A stretch of DNA of 64,000 nt from Chiua virens (taxonomy: Eukaryota; Basidiomycota; Agaricomycetes; Boletales; Boletaceae): the NCBI GenBank assembly GCA_019787685.1, contig JAHNUO010000038.1:186001-250000 (forward strand), in the 5' to 3' direction. Position 1 is the first letter of the stretch, and every line of letters starts with the position of its first letter. The notes under the pieces were generated by a model that saw only the letters and a program-made list of their open reading frames with translations, was not told the DNA's origin and did not search any database. Below, piece by piece: positions 23,491 through 34,196 of this stretch. The position numbers were made by a program, and so were the translations under genes.

Positions 23491-24787
23491 CTAAGACTCG
23501 TACTTCGGTGGCGGCTGTGGTTCCGATTCGGAACCGATGGCACTCAGGCTGTAGTTGTGCAAGTCACGAAGACGAGATACTTCGTCCCGAAGCAACTCAA
23601 CCTGTTCCACAAGACCGGCGCTATCGGAAGTCGTAGAAGGTGGGGAAGTCGGACGGTCTGGAGGGCGTAATAGCATGGCTTTACTCCTCGTCTGGGACTA
23701 TCAGCGAAATCAAATAAAGACCTCAGTGAGTGCTGGAATCGAAGATTAGTATCCGCACCTCGGAAACCTGGGTCGGGGTATAATCTTCGAAAGGTACAGG
23801 ACTAGGTGCAAAAACAGGTGACACAGGTGGTTCCAGCATGGTTTCCTCCAGTGAATAAATGTGCTTGTCCTGGCGTCTTTTGTGACGTCGATAGCATAAT
23901 AGGAAGGCGACTACGAGCGCAAGGGACGCAGCTCCACCTACCGCACCACCGATGATAGCAGTATTCAGACTATTCTTTGGTCTCGAATCCGCTCCTGGAA
24001 TTTTCGATGACGATGGACTCGTGGTCGTTGTCATGGACTGTGAGGTAGAACCAGACGTCATTCCTGCAGTTCCCGATGACGATATACTCGAGGTCGCCGA
24101 CGTAGACTGCGAGACAGAACCAGATGTCGTCACGAGATCGGTATCTGTGCTGATAGGGACATAAGAGAGTCCGCCGCAGGATTAGAATAAGGGACATACG
24201 TGTAAACCAAATAGTCAAACAACATCAACACTGAATTCCCTGTATTGACGGGATATATCGACACGTCGTGGTTGCCCGAGGGGACAGAGTTGTTGACATA
24301 TACCGGTACATTGTATTGATAATTGGTACTTGATGTCGGAGAATGAACGAACGAGCCAACCGCGATACCGTCCATAAAAAAATTCAGCTGCGTAAGCGTA
24401 GTGGCATTTGAGATGGTGTTTGCCAAAATAAAGTATATGTAGAGAGCACTGCCTGTCGTAACTTAAAGGAAAGTTTGCAATCGAAGAATGAGAAACCTGC
24501 CTGTGAAAGTAAACTTGATTGATTGAGTAACACCCAATCCCGGTGTATATGTAGTGTCATGCCATGTACCAGTTGTACGCCTTCGACGAATCAGGCTTGA
24601 CCAGACACCCTGAACACATGTTACCCTGGTTCCATGATGATGCAGAGGGCAGGTACTGGGGTACCACAGCGCCAGTGTAAACAGTATCGTCGATGGTCAC
24701 GTTCTGGAGTGCAGCTCGAGTAAAGTTGGCGAAAAAAACGAAGTAGATGCGAGCCCGTCGCAAGAGGTGTTTGGTGGATACTATCAT
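23491..24787 (-). CDS. Single-pass surface protein with sugar-binding-like ectodomain and Ser/Thr-rich stalk
   Basis: Parts in order on the minus strand: a hydrophobic N-terminus (IYFVFFANFTRA), an ectodomain with NVTIDDTVYTGAVVPQYLPS, SSWNQGNMCSGC and VTQSIKFTFTG, and a second half with TQLNFFMDGIAVGSFVHSPT and YQYNVPVYVNNSVP. A Ser/Thr stalk of about 40 residues leads to one membrane helix (TAIIGGAVGGAASLALVVAF) and a basic stop-transfer RRHKRRQ. The cytoplasmic tail ends LVEQVELLRDEVSRLRDLHN and PKYES, stop 23493-23491. This layout is common among Agaricomycete membrane proteins with a galactose-binding-like ectodomain; the ligand is unknown. An extra base near 24571-24574 breaks frame between SKAYN and GTWHD, and the stalk junction near 24150 is not resolved. 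An alternative start at about 24855 (MTNHVVVVSYVAYIFI) would give a better signal peptide. Confidence 0.65.
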
Positions 24788-24859
24788 GGGTCAGCGAAAT
24801 CCCGACAACAGGCGATAATGAAAATATATGCTACGTAGCTGACAACAACAACATGATTC

Positions 24860-25791
24860 GTCATACTACCACCGATGGTTGCCTAGCGTGGAGTAGAGTC
24901 CCGAACTCATTTGCAGAAGTTAACATCTTTGGTGCATTCCACCGATTTGATTGGGGGGACAATCTGTGAGATTAAGGGGTCCAACAGAATTGCTAGCACC
25001 GTCGTAGTCAAACCTATAGACATTACCGCGCTTCGAGTTGTGGCTTGGGGAGACATCAGATGAGTACGGCCACAAACCTGACGCAAACGTGCGGCGCAGT
25101 GGTCAGTCCTAGTTAGCGATGACACCATATGTTTTAAACGTGTTTCAGCAGTGATGTTACTTACGAGTCATCACTAGCACTGGCACCCCATTCAATGAAC
25201 GGTAGCTCTTTGTCGCTCTCGAAGTTATTTATACGCAAAAAAAGCATACAAATACGACTATCCGAGCCAGCTTCGCTGAGAAGTAATCAAGGCCTACTTG
25301 GTCGCTGAGTTGTGGCCTGTTCGGGACTCGCGGCTGCTGCTTTGACCGCTTGTCATTTCGCTGTCACGTTGACATGATGTTGTATCTGTGCCAGTGGTAA
25401 CACGTTTTGGTTGTCAATATCTGCTGTTAACATTCTCTCAGGCTCGCCGCTGCCTCCACTACTAGAGTACTAGTATGTCACCGTGCTTGGTGCCAGATCA
25501 CACGGAGGACACCATTGCTCCGAGCCGAGAGTTCCTTATATGCCTATTCCGACTCTACGGGTCACGTCCGAAGTCACTCCGCTCGTATTTCTATCTCACT
25601 GCTGCCAAGAACTGGTCTAACTTAGAACAACCTCGTTCATTCTTCTCAAACATCACTTTTCGTCTCACGATCGTCCGCCAATAGCATCAGTCATCTGACA
25701 TGGATATTATCTAGGAATAGGTCCTGAGTTATCACCATCACTCTCATGGCGTTCGCTTTCTGGCGTTCCTGTTCAGCATTAACCTGGAGAC
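24860..25791. other. Intergenic stretch, no supported gene
   Basis: Only short frames without motifs. It lies between two genes transcribed apart (surface protein -, amidase +), so it probably contains both promoters. Confidence 0.4.
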
Positions 25792-27805
25792 ATGTCTGCT
25801 CACGAGGTCCCTACTGCATTCCCCGACCTTTATGAAGCTGGTGTCGCCGAGCTGCAGCAGGGTCTTGAGAAAGGTCACTTTACGAGCGTGGATCTTGTCA
25901 AGGTTAGTCCTCTCCCAGCGTCTGCAGTTCACCAGTGTCATTCAATCTCTAGGCATACCTTGCGCGGGTTGAGGAAGTTAATCTGAAGGGAGCTGCTTTG
26001 CATGCAGTCATCGAGACAAATCCACAAGCCTTGGCACAGGCCGCAGCCCTTGATGCCGAACGCAAGGCTGAAGGTAGTCGTGGCCCCTTGCATGGCATCC
26101 CATTGCTCCTCAAGGACAATATTGCGACACTACACGAGGAGGGTGAGACTTCTTTCACATCGTGACCGAGTTACGCTGAAGTTCAATTCTCAGGCCTGAA
26201 TACCACCGCCGGTAGGTGACCGTCCCGACTCAAGTTGAGCAGTGCTTCATATCTATCTCAGGTTCATATGCACTTCTTGGCTCCGAGGTTGCAGGCGATG
26301 CTCCTGTAGCAACCAAGTTGCGCGAGGCTGGAGCCATATTCCTCGGCAAGACAAACATGTCCGAATGGGCCAACTTTCGAGGAGAGGTTCCCAACGGGTT
26401 CTCTGGACGAGGCGGGCAGACCAGTGTTTCCGTATTACCCGAACGGAGATCCCTCCGGCTCAAGCTCTGGAAGTGGGGTTGCGATGGCTATCGGGCTTGC
26501 AGCCGCTTCCCTTGGCTCGGAAACGGACGGTTCGATCATTTCTCCAAGTAGCGAAAATAACATTGTTGGAATCAAGCCTACCATTCGGGCTGGTCTCTCG
26601 TACAAGGGTAAGGTTTAAGCGACTAAATGTGCCAGTTGGGAGAACCTTTGCTAATCACTCATCGTTTAGTCATACCGATCTCGTCCACTCAAGATACTGT
26701 CGGACCGATGTGTCGTTCTGTCGCAGACGCTGCGCTGCTACTCTCCGTGATAGCAGGGAAGGATGTCAATGATGAGGCAACCAAGGGTCAACCTGAGGTT
26801 GTGCCCGATTATACAGAAGCCTTGGATAAAAACGCACTCAATGGAAAACGATTGGGTGTTCCACGCAAACTAATCAACGATGATTGCCCCTTTCAGGAAG
26901 ATTTTAGCAAAGCTCTCGACATTCTCCGTTCTTTGGGTGCGGAGATCGTGGACCCTGCAGACTTCCCTAACGCTGAGGAACTCAAGGCATCTCAACACGA
27001 AAGGCTGGTACTCACCGTAGAGTTCAAAGTTGGTATCAACAAATACATCGAAGGGCTTCGTAAACGTCCACAAAATATCGATAACCTTGCTGATCTCATT
27101 CGATACAATAATGAGCACAATGACAAGGAACTCCCGGAGCCTTACCACACCGACCAATCTCAGTAAGTCTGCAAGCTTTCTGTTGGATATGGATGGATTG
27201 TACTGATGTCCATTCTCGCAAGATTTTATAAATCTGAGGCTAGCAGGGAGGACAAGGAGTACTACGAAGCCGTCAAGAAAGATTATCAGCTTGGCCGCAC
27301 GGACGGTATTGATGCCACGCTCAAAAATTTTGCGCTCGATGCGATCATATTACCGTCAGGCTATGGTACGTGAGATTTCCCTCGGTAGTGACGTCGAGAC
27401 ACTTCGATATCCGTAGGTTATGCAACGAAGGCTGCAGCGATTGCAGGATACCCACTTGTATCTGGTACGTGTTCATCGTGCCGCTTATCTTCGTGTGCCA
27501 AACGTTACATAGTCCCTCTCGGTTTCCTTCCCGACTCTACCGAACCAACACCTAACCCACCTACCCCTTTGCATGTCAAGTCGCCTGGAATGCCTGGTGG
27601 CTTTATGTTTCATGGGCACAGCATACAGCGAGTATCAATTAATCGGCTTGCTTATGCATTTGAGCAGGCAACGCATGTGCGGTTGGAGAGGAAAGCGTTC
27701 GCTGAGGCTATACCAAAGACACAACTCAAGGACGTAGTATCGCCTTTGACGGGAAAACCCGTCAGGCTGCACCGATGTACTGCTATCATGGTCATGTATT
27801 GTTGA
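25792..27805 (+). CDS. Amidase (amidase-signature family)
   Basis: Hydrolyses amide bonds with a Ser-cisSer-Lys triad. The start MSAHEVPTAFPDLYEAG is followed after introns by RGPLHGIPLLLKDNIATLHE, which carries the catalytic Lys. Then AGAIFLGKTNMSEWANFRG and the glycine/serine signature GDPSGSSSGSGVAMAIGLAA with SLGSETDGSI, which carry the two catalytic Ser. IPISSTQDTVGPMCRSVADA follows, then a C-terminal half with RTDGIDATLKNFALDAIILP, SVPLGFLPDSTEPTP and RLAYAFEQATHVR, stop 27803-27805. An 18-base micro-exon (26194-26211) encodes LNTTA and is needed to join HEEG to GSYALLG. One frame break sits at about 26425-26432, just before PYYPNGDPSG. The next-best idea, a fatty-acid amide hydrolase specificity, cannot be judged from sequence. 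Confidence 0.85.
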
Positions 27806-27959
27806 AACTCAGTTGAAACGTTCATTACTTCGTGGTTGTGATTCTGCAGCATACTTGTGTGACTCAGACCGATTGACTTTCGTCTGTCCGCTCACCCTCT
27901 GTTTCCATCTTGTCTCGCTTGATTCTGAATCACACCGACTTCGCCCTTTTTGGGTTCGT

Positions 27960-29101
27960 ACACAAGAACGAATGACACTCTTCGTATCCTGTTCGCCCCA
28001 TGGCAAGAAGCGTACATAACGAGATCGTACTGATTGTATCGACCCGCACCGCAGCTCCATTGAGTGCGTTCGCCACTTTCTGAATGTGTCCATCAGGATG
28101 ATGTCACGCCACGAACCAATCGATATCGTATGGTCAGTGTAGGTCCTGAAACAGCGGAAACACTGGTTTGGAACTCCATCGCAAAGATCGTGTAAACTGG
28201 GTCATGAGCTTGTTCCATCCCCAAGTACACCAAACTTACAGATACCCAAGACTAGTATCAAATTTAAATTCGTTTCAGTAACGACACATGAATAACAGGG
28301 ACGGCGCTCACCAAGCTGGGCGAATACAAATGGTATTAGTATGATCGGAAACATCCATTTGAGATGACCGCCTGTCACTGAAAGAATGCATGAATGCGAG
28401 TTTTATCACTCAAGATGTGTATTAGGACATAGAATCAAATCCGATATATGAAAAAAGACTGGACGGTGGTACGAAACAGGCGGACTGGTTCACGATATGA
28501 GGTTCTGATCTGGAGAGGGACGTCAGGTACTCACGGTTATGTATCATGGAAGTCAACAAAGGGCTATATCGACTATGAGCGTATTCATCTACCAGAGTGT
28601 GCCCGCTTACGCATGGGTGTATGCAAGGAAGCTCTCATCCCCGGAGTGTACGACGAAGTACTGCCAGACTGATTGGAACGAACAGGTACGCCACGACCAG
28701 TTCGCTAGACATATAGGAACTAACCGCCAGTAGATATCAGGATTGTGTGAAGACGTGCGTTCAAAACAAACACCCAGGCCACCTAATGACTTGGGGAGGG
28801 TATCCCCCGTAAGGAAATGAGTTTCTTACTGATAACTTTAGAATTACGCGGTCCTTTGGGTGATTACAATTAGTGCCTTGGGAAACTGCGATTCAAATCC
28901 GAACTGACCGTTCATAGTAGATAAACCTACATGAACCTAGAGCGTGAGCAGGGTTGCAGAAATACACGGACAACATACATATGTCTGTAATATGCTGACG
29001 CCATAGAAGACTAGCGAAACAAAAACCCCGGCGAGCGTTGACCCCCACTGGTGACCGTTGCTGAGATCGCTGGCTGCTATTGTGCCCCCATTAGTGCCCA
29101 T
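27960..29101 (-). pseudogene. DUF6534-type membrane protein, copy B (truncated at the 3' end)
   Basis: A diverged duplicate of the 20688-22252 gene. From the ATG at 29101: MGTNGGTIAASDLSNGHQWG, then STLAGVFVSLVFYGVSILQT, later HLKWMFPIILIPFVFAQLG and NALNGAAVRVDTISTISLCT, LLAMGRTGYEE. The nucleotide sequence also lines up with copy A over this span. It stops resembling copy A just after RTGYEE (about 27975). The last two helices, including the YCNTLLASLNAR part, are absent, and the reading frame ends in unrelated sequence. Either a pseudogene or a shortened protein; the missing conserved C-terminus favours a pseudogene. Confidence 0.6.
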
Positions 29102-30028
29102 ACCGATAGGGACCCCCGAGGGACAATGAAAAAGATGATCATCCGGTCCCAATACTGCGTAAATTTGTAGTCCTGATGCGCCATTGGGATTCTGATGATC
29201 AATCGATCAACAGGGATTGATACCCTTGACATTATGTCACGTTCGGCTTGCATAGGATACATAGGCACCATCTCGAACAAGTCAGTCGAGATTCTTGACT
29301 CGACAGTACGTCAATCAGGGAACTGTCTCCGACGTTATTATCCCCGTCCAAGCCAGGATGAAATGCGCACCAAAGTATCACCTTGCTTAACACTCGTCCC
29401 AGCCGTCGACACAGCATAACTTCGACACCGTGATGATCACTGAAGTCACCCATCAACATATCAATATCAATGATCATGAATGTCATGTAGTCGCTTGGCC
29501 ACGTGTCGGTTGAGGATGCCTCCGATTGTAACGGTAATCCTCTACCTAAGAGGAGGATCACCAGTGAAATATAGTGAGATGCAAAGGGCGAAACACACGT
29601 CGAGGACCTTGATTGGCTGCCAGTAAGGACCACCCGGGCCAATCAATGTCATATGGCCGAACAGTCGAGTTGCCACTATAAACAAGCCCCAATTCAAGTT
29701 AACACGGATAGGTTGTCGAGATGAGGCGAACATGGTCTAGAAGGTCGGGCACCAGGGGACTAGTGTCCTTCAAGTTGGAACCAATTTTTACGGCGGGGTT
29801 CGAGGCAAGGTGTGGGTGGAAGCATTTCAAGTTATTGCATACCCTTCTGATTCCGCTCCGAGACTTGGAGACCGCTGGACTAGTAAGGAACTGTATTAGA
29901 GTATATGGGCAGTATCTACAGGCCAGCCAAAGGTAGTACGGCACAAAATTTTGGGTGCCTGAGTCGCGGGCTACTTCAAGTTACTGTATAACTCAACTTG
30001 TCCACGCACCTTTCAGATTACTAGCGCC
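29102..30028. other. Intergenic stretch with a possible minus-strand membrane-protein fragment
   Basis: On the minus strand around 29702-29560 one frame reads RVNLNWGLFIVATRLFGHMT and LIGPGGPYWQPIKVLDVCFA, then LCISLYFTG. This looks like one or two membrane helices of a fungal integral membrane protein. No convincing start or further exons were found, so I give no gene. Confidence 0.25.
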
Positions 30029-31373
30029 ATGACGAAGCATAGCAAAAATAACACGGCCTCTTCGGTTTTTTCGTACGCAGAAAAGCAGAAGACAGATTAT
30101 GGCACGAGACGCGTACGTGTGTGTTACATGCTTTCTAGAGGTCGGTGGTGAGCTGAGCGACTGCAGCAACGTTTAGGAAACGAATCCATGCGAAACTTTG
30201 ATGCTTGCGCTCTCTGCTTGCAGCGAGCCCGGGACCCAATTGCTTGCGATCATGGACACCTGTTCTGTAAAGAGTGTGCATACTCGGATCTCTGTACGCA
30301 GCGGCGTGCTCCGTCAACGATACTTGAACTAAGAAACTTATACAGTGAACCAGAAGAAAGATATCAAGAAACAGAAAGTGCGCCTAGAACAACTCAAGAA
30401 AGAGGCAGAAGAAGAAAAGCAGCGCGTGCTGGAAGCTGCAAGGGATCGTGTTCTGCGAGATTTCGAGAAAGGCCAACTCGGCTTGTCTGCGAATTTACCC
30501 GCCATTGCCTCGACGTCCGGGGCCGAGGCCACCAAAGAAGGTCTGTGATATCGGACGCTATCTTAAGTTGATCCGACATCGAGCGCTCTACAGGTCGCCC
30601 AGGCAAACGGAAACTCGATTTCGACAGCTCAACCGTCGAGACGCTTGCACGGGAGGCCGAAGAGGCTGCGTTGAGGTTGATAGAACGAGAACAGGCAGAA
30701 GCACTAGCGGCACAAACTACCTGATTTCTGGTTACCATCGCTGACGCCCACCTATACGTCGAATGGCCCCCCTTCGTCACTGAAAGACGTAAAGGTTCAA
30801 ACGATGTGTCGAGGAGGGGATCCACCCCATGCGATCAAGTGTGTTTTATTTCCCAGAATAAATGCTTTCTCTCACCTCGTATCTGAAGCCTGAAATCGTT
30901 TATTCCTGTTCAATTTTCCTTGGCCCCCTCCAGTACGCATTCAACAGACTCGACCCCTGTGAGCAACGAGGTCAAAAAGGTCGAAGAGGCAAAGCATCCA
31001 ATATGCCCATCCTGCAAAACCAACCTTTCGAATAACAAAATATTGTTCTGTACGTGCGCCCGTTAGCCACTAAGCATCCTGCTTATATCACGACTTCAAG
31101 TAATGAAACCGTGTTCTCACGTTGTATGCAAGGTCTGCACGGACTCCCTCGTGCGGCCCGCTAGCCAGTGCATCGTCTGTGATCGGAAATTGACGGACCC
31201 AGATATCGTGGAGCTCAAGAGGGAAGGTACTGTGCAAATGGCCTGTCGTGCTATCGCAACATTTTGCCCTTCCGTCGCTTCTTACCTTGACCTTGGTGTT
31301 GCTTTCAGGAACTGGATTCGCAGGGGGTGGACTTGCAGAAACAACAAAAAAAGGTGTCGCTTTTCAAGGTTAA
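30029..31373 (+). CDS. NOSIP-like protein with U-box/RING-type zinc fingers
   Basis: Matches nitric-oxide-synthase-interacting-protein (NOSIP) homologues, U-box/RING E3-like proteins conserved across eukaryotes including fungi that lack NOS. Start MTKHSKNNTASSVFSYAEKQ; first zinc-binding part FDACALCLQRARDPIACDHG with HLFCKECAYSDLL. Then a charged coiled coil QKKDIKKQKVRLEQLKKEAE, a middle part GRPGKRKLDFDSSTVETLAR, LPDFWLPSLTPTYTS and GGDPPHAI. The second zinc-binding part is HPICPSCKTNLSNNKI with MKPCSHVVCKVCTDSLVRPA and CIVCDRKLTDPDIVELKREG, and the end is GVAFQG, stop 31371-31373. Introns split these pieces cleanly. The A-run at 30714-30716 (CAAACTACC) breaks frame between ALAAQ and LPDFW and looks like a homopolymer error. 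Confidence 0.85.
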
Positions 31374-32440
31374 CCGTTTGTTTCTGTCCGTATCGAGCTA
31401 TCCAACTGCAATGTACCCACTGCATTTTCATAAATCCTCGTTTTGGACCGGAATACGGTCCTTTCCACGAGATCTCTTCCTTCTCAATGGCCCGTCCGTG
31501 GTCCGCTTTAGAGAGATTACGAACAGCGTTAGTCTCTCGTCGACATCGTGTAGGGTACAACATCCTCGTTTCTTTGGCTTCGGTTGTACCAATATTACCC
31601 GGCCGCGTTCGAATGGACTCAAACCCCGGACGGGTTCGAGTGTTGTCCGAGTATGTATCCATTGTCGCCAAAGGCATATCTAATTACCTTTTTGTGTTGC
31701 AATAACGATGTAGATGATCGAGACAGCCTCATGAGGGATCCGGCAGACAACGAGTTGTCAATCTTTGTAGACCTCCCCTCGAGAGTCCAGGAGGAAGCCG
31801 CGACCTGCGTAGGGTACGGAGAGCTCTACCTTTTGAAGACCTTACGAAATGAGACCAACTTACCATCCCAAAATGAACGGATCTTGCATATTGTTAGTTA
31901 TCTCGCGTTGCAAGAACATGAATTTCCGCGCCTTAACTAATGACGCTACCAGATTGAGAACTCATCGGAGGAGAGTCTTTCGATTTTTTTTTCCTGTCAT
32001 TCTGTGTTGGCGCGCTGTGAAGTGCAGCACACCGCAAGCGGACAAGATCTTCGCAAGTTGCGGTTGCGGTGAGACATTCCAAATCGAAACACGCTCAAGG
32101 CTGAGTATACAGTGGTCCTAGATAAGCGGGCAATCCTATTGTCTCCCTTGCTTTGTCCCGGACATCCGATGGTCGTACACACCTGAAGCTCGACTTTTTT
32201 CAAGGTTGGCAAGGACATTCAATGGACGTCGGCGAGGATGAATACTCTCATGTCCACACTCGGAATAATCTGTGGTCGCCACTTGGTACGGACGCATTGA
32301 CACGCCTCGTGTTGTCAAAGCGCGTCCACAATTGCCACAATTCCACAAGCTCATGCCTTATAAGTTGACCTTCAAGGGACCCAGCACTTCACTTGCCTCG
32401 CATTCTTCAACCGTCTCCAATCCTTCATACAGCACGCACT
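31374..32440 (+). other. Possible small coding fragment upstream of the next gene
   Basis: A plus-strand segment from about 31732 reads MRDPADNELSIFVDLPSRVQ, EEAATCVGYGELYLLKTLRN and NERILHI. A splice-like GTTAGT...TACCAG (about 31892-31951) joins this to IENSSEESLSIFFSCHSVLA and a stop near 32068. I do not recognise it. It could be a small gene or 5' exons of the gene at 32441. The rest of the stretch shows nothing clear. Confidence 0.25.
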
Positions 32441-33773
32441 ATGACCGTGACACTGCTCGCCAAACGCATTGATCGCCAGTTCCAACTGAACCAGGAGCGC
32501 CACGTCTACGCCAGTGAACTGATCATCAAAATCGAACTACTGGGGAAATACTTCGCCGGGAATATTTCCCTGCCTTCCCCAACGGCCGAAATAGCTGCAG
32601 CATGGAATGACATGCCAAACGCTATGACACGCACCCTACCTTTATCGATGAAGGCGAAACAAGTATCCCCTCCAGCCCCTCCACCAACTCCGATGGGACT
32701 CGACTTTGACAAGGACGAAGCTAGCATCGAGATCAACCACCACGATGGCAGTCCGACCCCTGACTTCGCGGCACCCCAGAACCACAGATGCTGCTTCACG
32801 AGCGACTATGCAATGTCATATGGCAGCCAAGTTGATCAGCTATCAGACCAACAAACCAGCGAAGAACCTTCTTTTCCATCCTACCGACAGCTCGGACCTT
32901 GAAAGCATCTTGTCTGGCGGTCGTAACTCCATGGAGGCAGTGGGATTCTGGAGGGAGGTCAAACAATGGCTGCTGGACTACCGCGCTCGCGGGGAGGAAG
33001 CCTTTGTCCAAACCCTGATTTCGTTCGGCGTGCAGTCGACGGTGACTGCCCAGGTTGCGGCTCGAATCGGGCGCGGTGTCGCTCAGAAGCTGCGTTCCAA
33101 GGAAGGGAAGCGCTTGAAGAAGTCCATGAGCCTCGCAGCGCTCGCGGCACTCGAGAAAAGCCAGTGGTCGGTGAGTACACGTCGCATGCAGACATTACAT
33201 TTGACGAACGAACGGCATGCGTACAGAACGATATCCAGACAACAGAGGAGACTACCGGTATCTCGGATACCGTAGTAGTTTCCCCACACGATCTACCACC
33301 TACCGGGCTTCATAGGAAGCTTGTTCACGTCTAATGTGGCCAGCGTGAAGGACGTTCACAGCTTGTTTGGATTTCTTGATGAAAGGAGAGAAGTCCCTTG
33401 ATCGTCTGTGCGCCATCTACGAGCTGTTGGCACAGGCCAATGATAAGCTGTGCAAGCGGCGTCACCTGAAAACTATCCTGGAATTTCAGCGTCGCATCGC
33501 AGCTAGAGACGAGGCGTCGGGAGAGTACTTATGGGCTAAGTCGGAGTATTCGAAAGCGATTATAGATGTAAGTCTGAGGACGGCAAGGAGCACGGTTCGT
33601 GTTAACTGATCTTTGGTCAGGACATCATCAGGATCATTGAACGGTGGATGGTGGTACAAACTATAAAACGGGATCAGTCTGAGCGTCCATCTGGCAAAAT
33701 CAATTCTCGAAACAGGGCGATAGGGCCAAGATTACGCAACGCCGAAGTTGTGGTGCCACCTCAAGAACAATGA
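32441..33773 (+). CDS. Hypothetical helical protein
   Basis: From MTVTLLAKRIDRQFQLNQER a first exon runs through ELIIKIELLGKYFAGNISLP and a proline-rich patch (SPPAPPPTPMGLDFD). Later exons read SMEAVGFWREVKQWLLDYRA, FVQTLISFGVQSTVTAQVAA and KRLKKSMSLAALAALEKSQW, then SLDRLCAIYELLAQANDKLC and HLKTILEFQRRIAARDEASG. A clean splice (GTAAGT...GGTCAG, about 33568-33619) joins KAIID to DIIRIIERWMVVQ, ending EVVVPPQEQ with stop 33771-33773. Most of it is predicted amphipathic helix. I do not recognise the family; a membrane-sculpting or scaffold role is possible but only a guess. Exons between 32900 and 33370 are uncertain. Confidence 0.5.
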
Positions 33774-33962
33774 CCTTCAAATCTTACCGGTTTGGTCGAG
33801 GTCGTCTCAGATGGACTTTGTCTATTTGTAAATGGTTGTCAACGGTGTAACATTATTATCTTGTATATATCTCTGCTATATCAATGGAAAACATCCAAAA
33901 GGCAGTAGCTCCACTGAGGACTGGAAAAAAGGACAGTGAAGTGATAGTAAGGTGAAAGAAAA

Positions 33963-34064
33963 GGGCTCAACCGGGAATTGAACCCGGGTCACGTACATCT
34001 TCACCACCTTTGTGGCGGGGACAAGCACCCGAAGCACGTATCATGCTACTAGACCATTGAGCCG
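33963..34064 (-). tRNA. tRNA-Pro (anticodon CGG) with an intron
   Basis: On the minus strand the acceptor 5' half CGGCTCA pairs with TGAGCCC at 33963-33969, apart from a C:C mismatch at the terminal pair. The T arm is CCGGG-TTCAATT-CCCGG. The anticodon loop TTCGGGT holds CGG (proline). The anticodon stem CGTGC pairs with GTACG only after removing an insert of about 30 bases that starts right after position 37, the standard site of tRNA introns. The variable loop is four bases. Confidence 0.8.
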
Positions 34065-34196
34065 CACTAACGCCATCCCCCGGAGTAAGCTCTTCCTAAC
34101 AGTTCCATGAATAACCAAGAATGAGTCCTCCAAGATATTACAATACAGTAGTACACTGGAGCCCGCAGTTGAATGCTAGATATCAGCACTGAGAAA

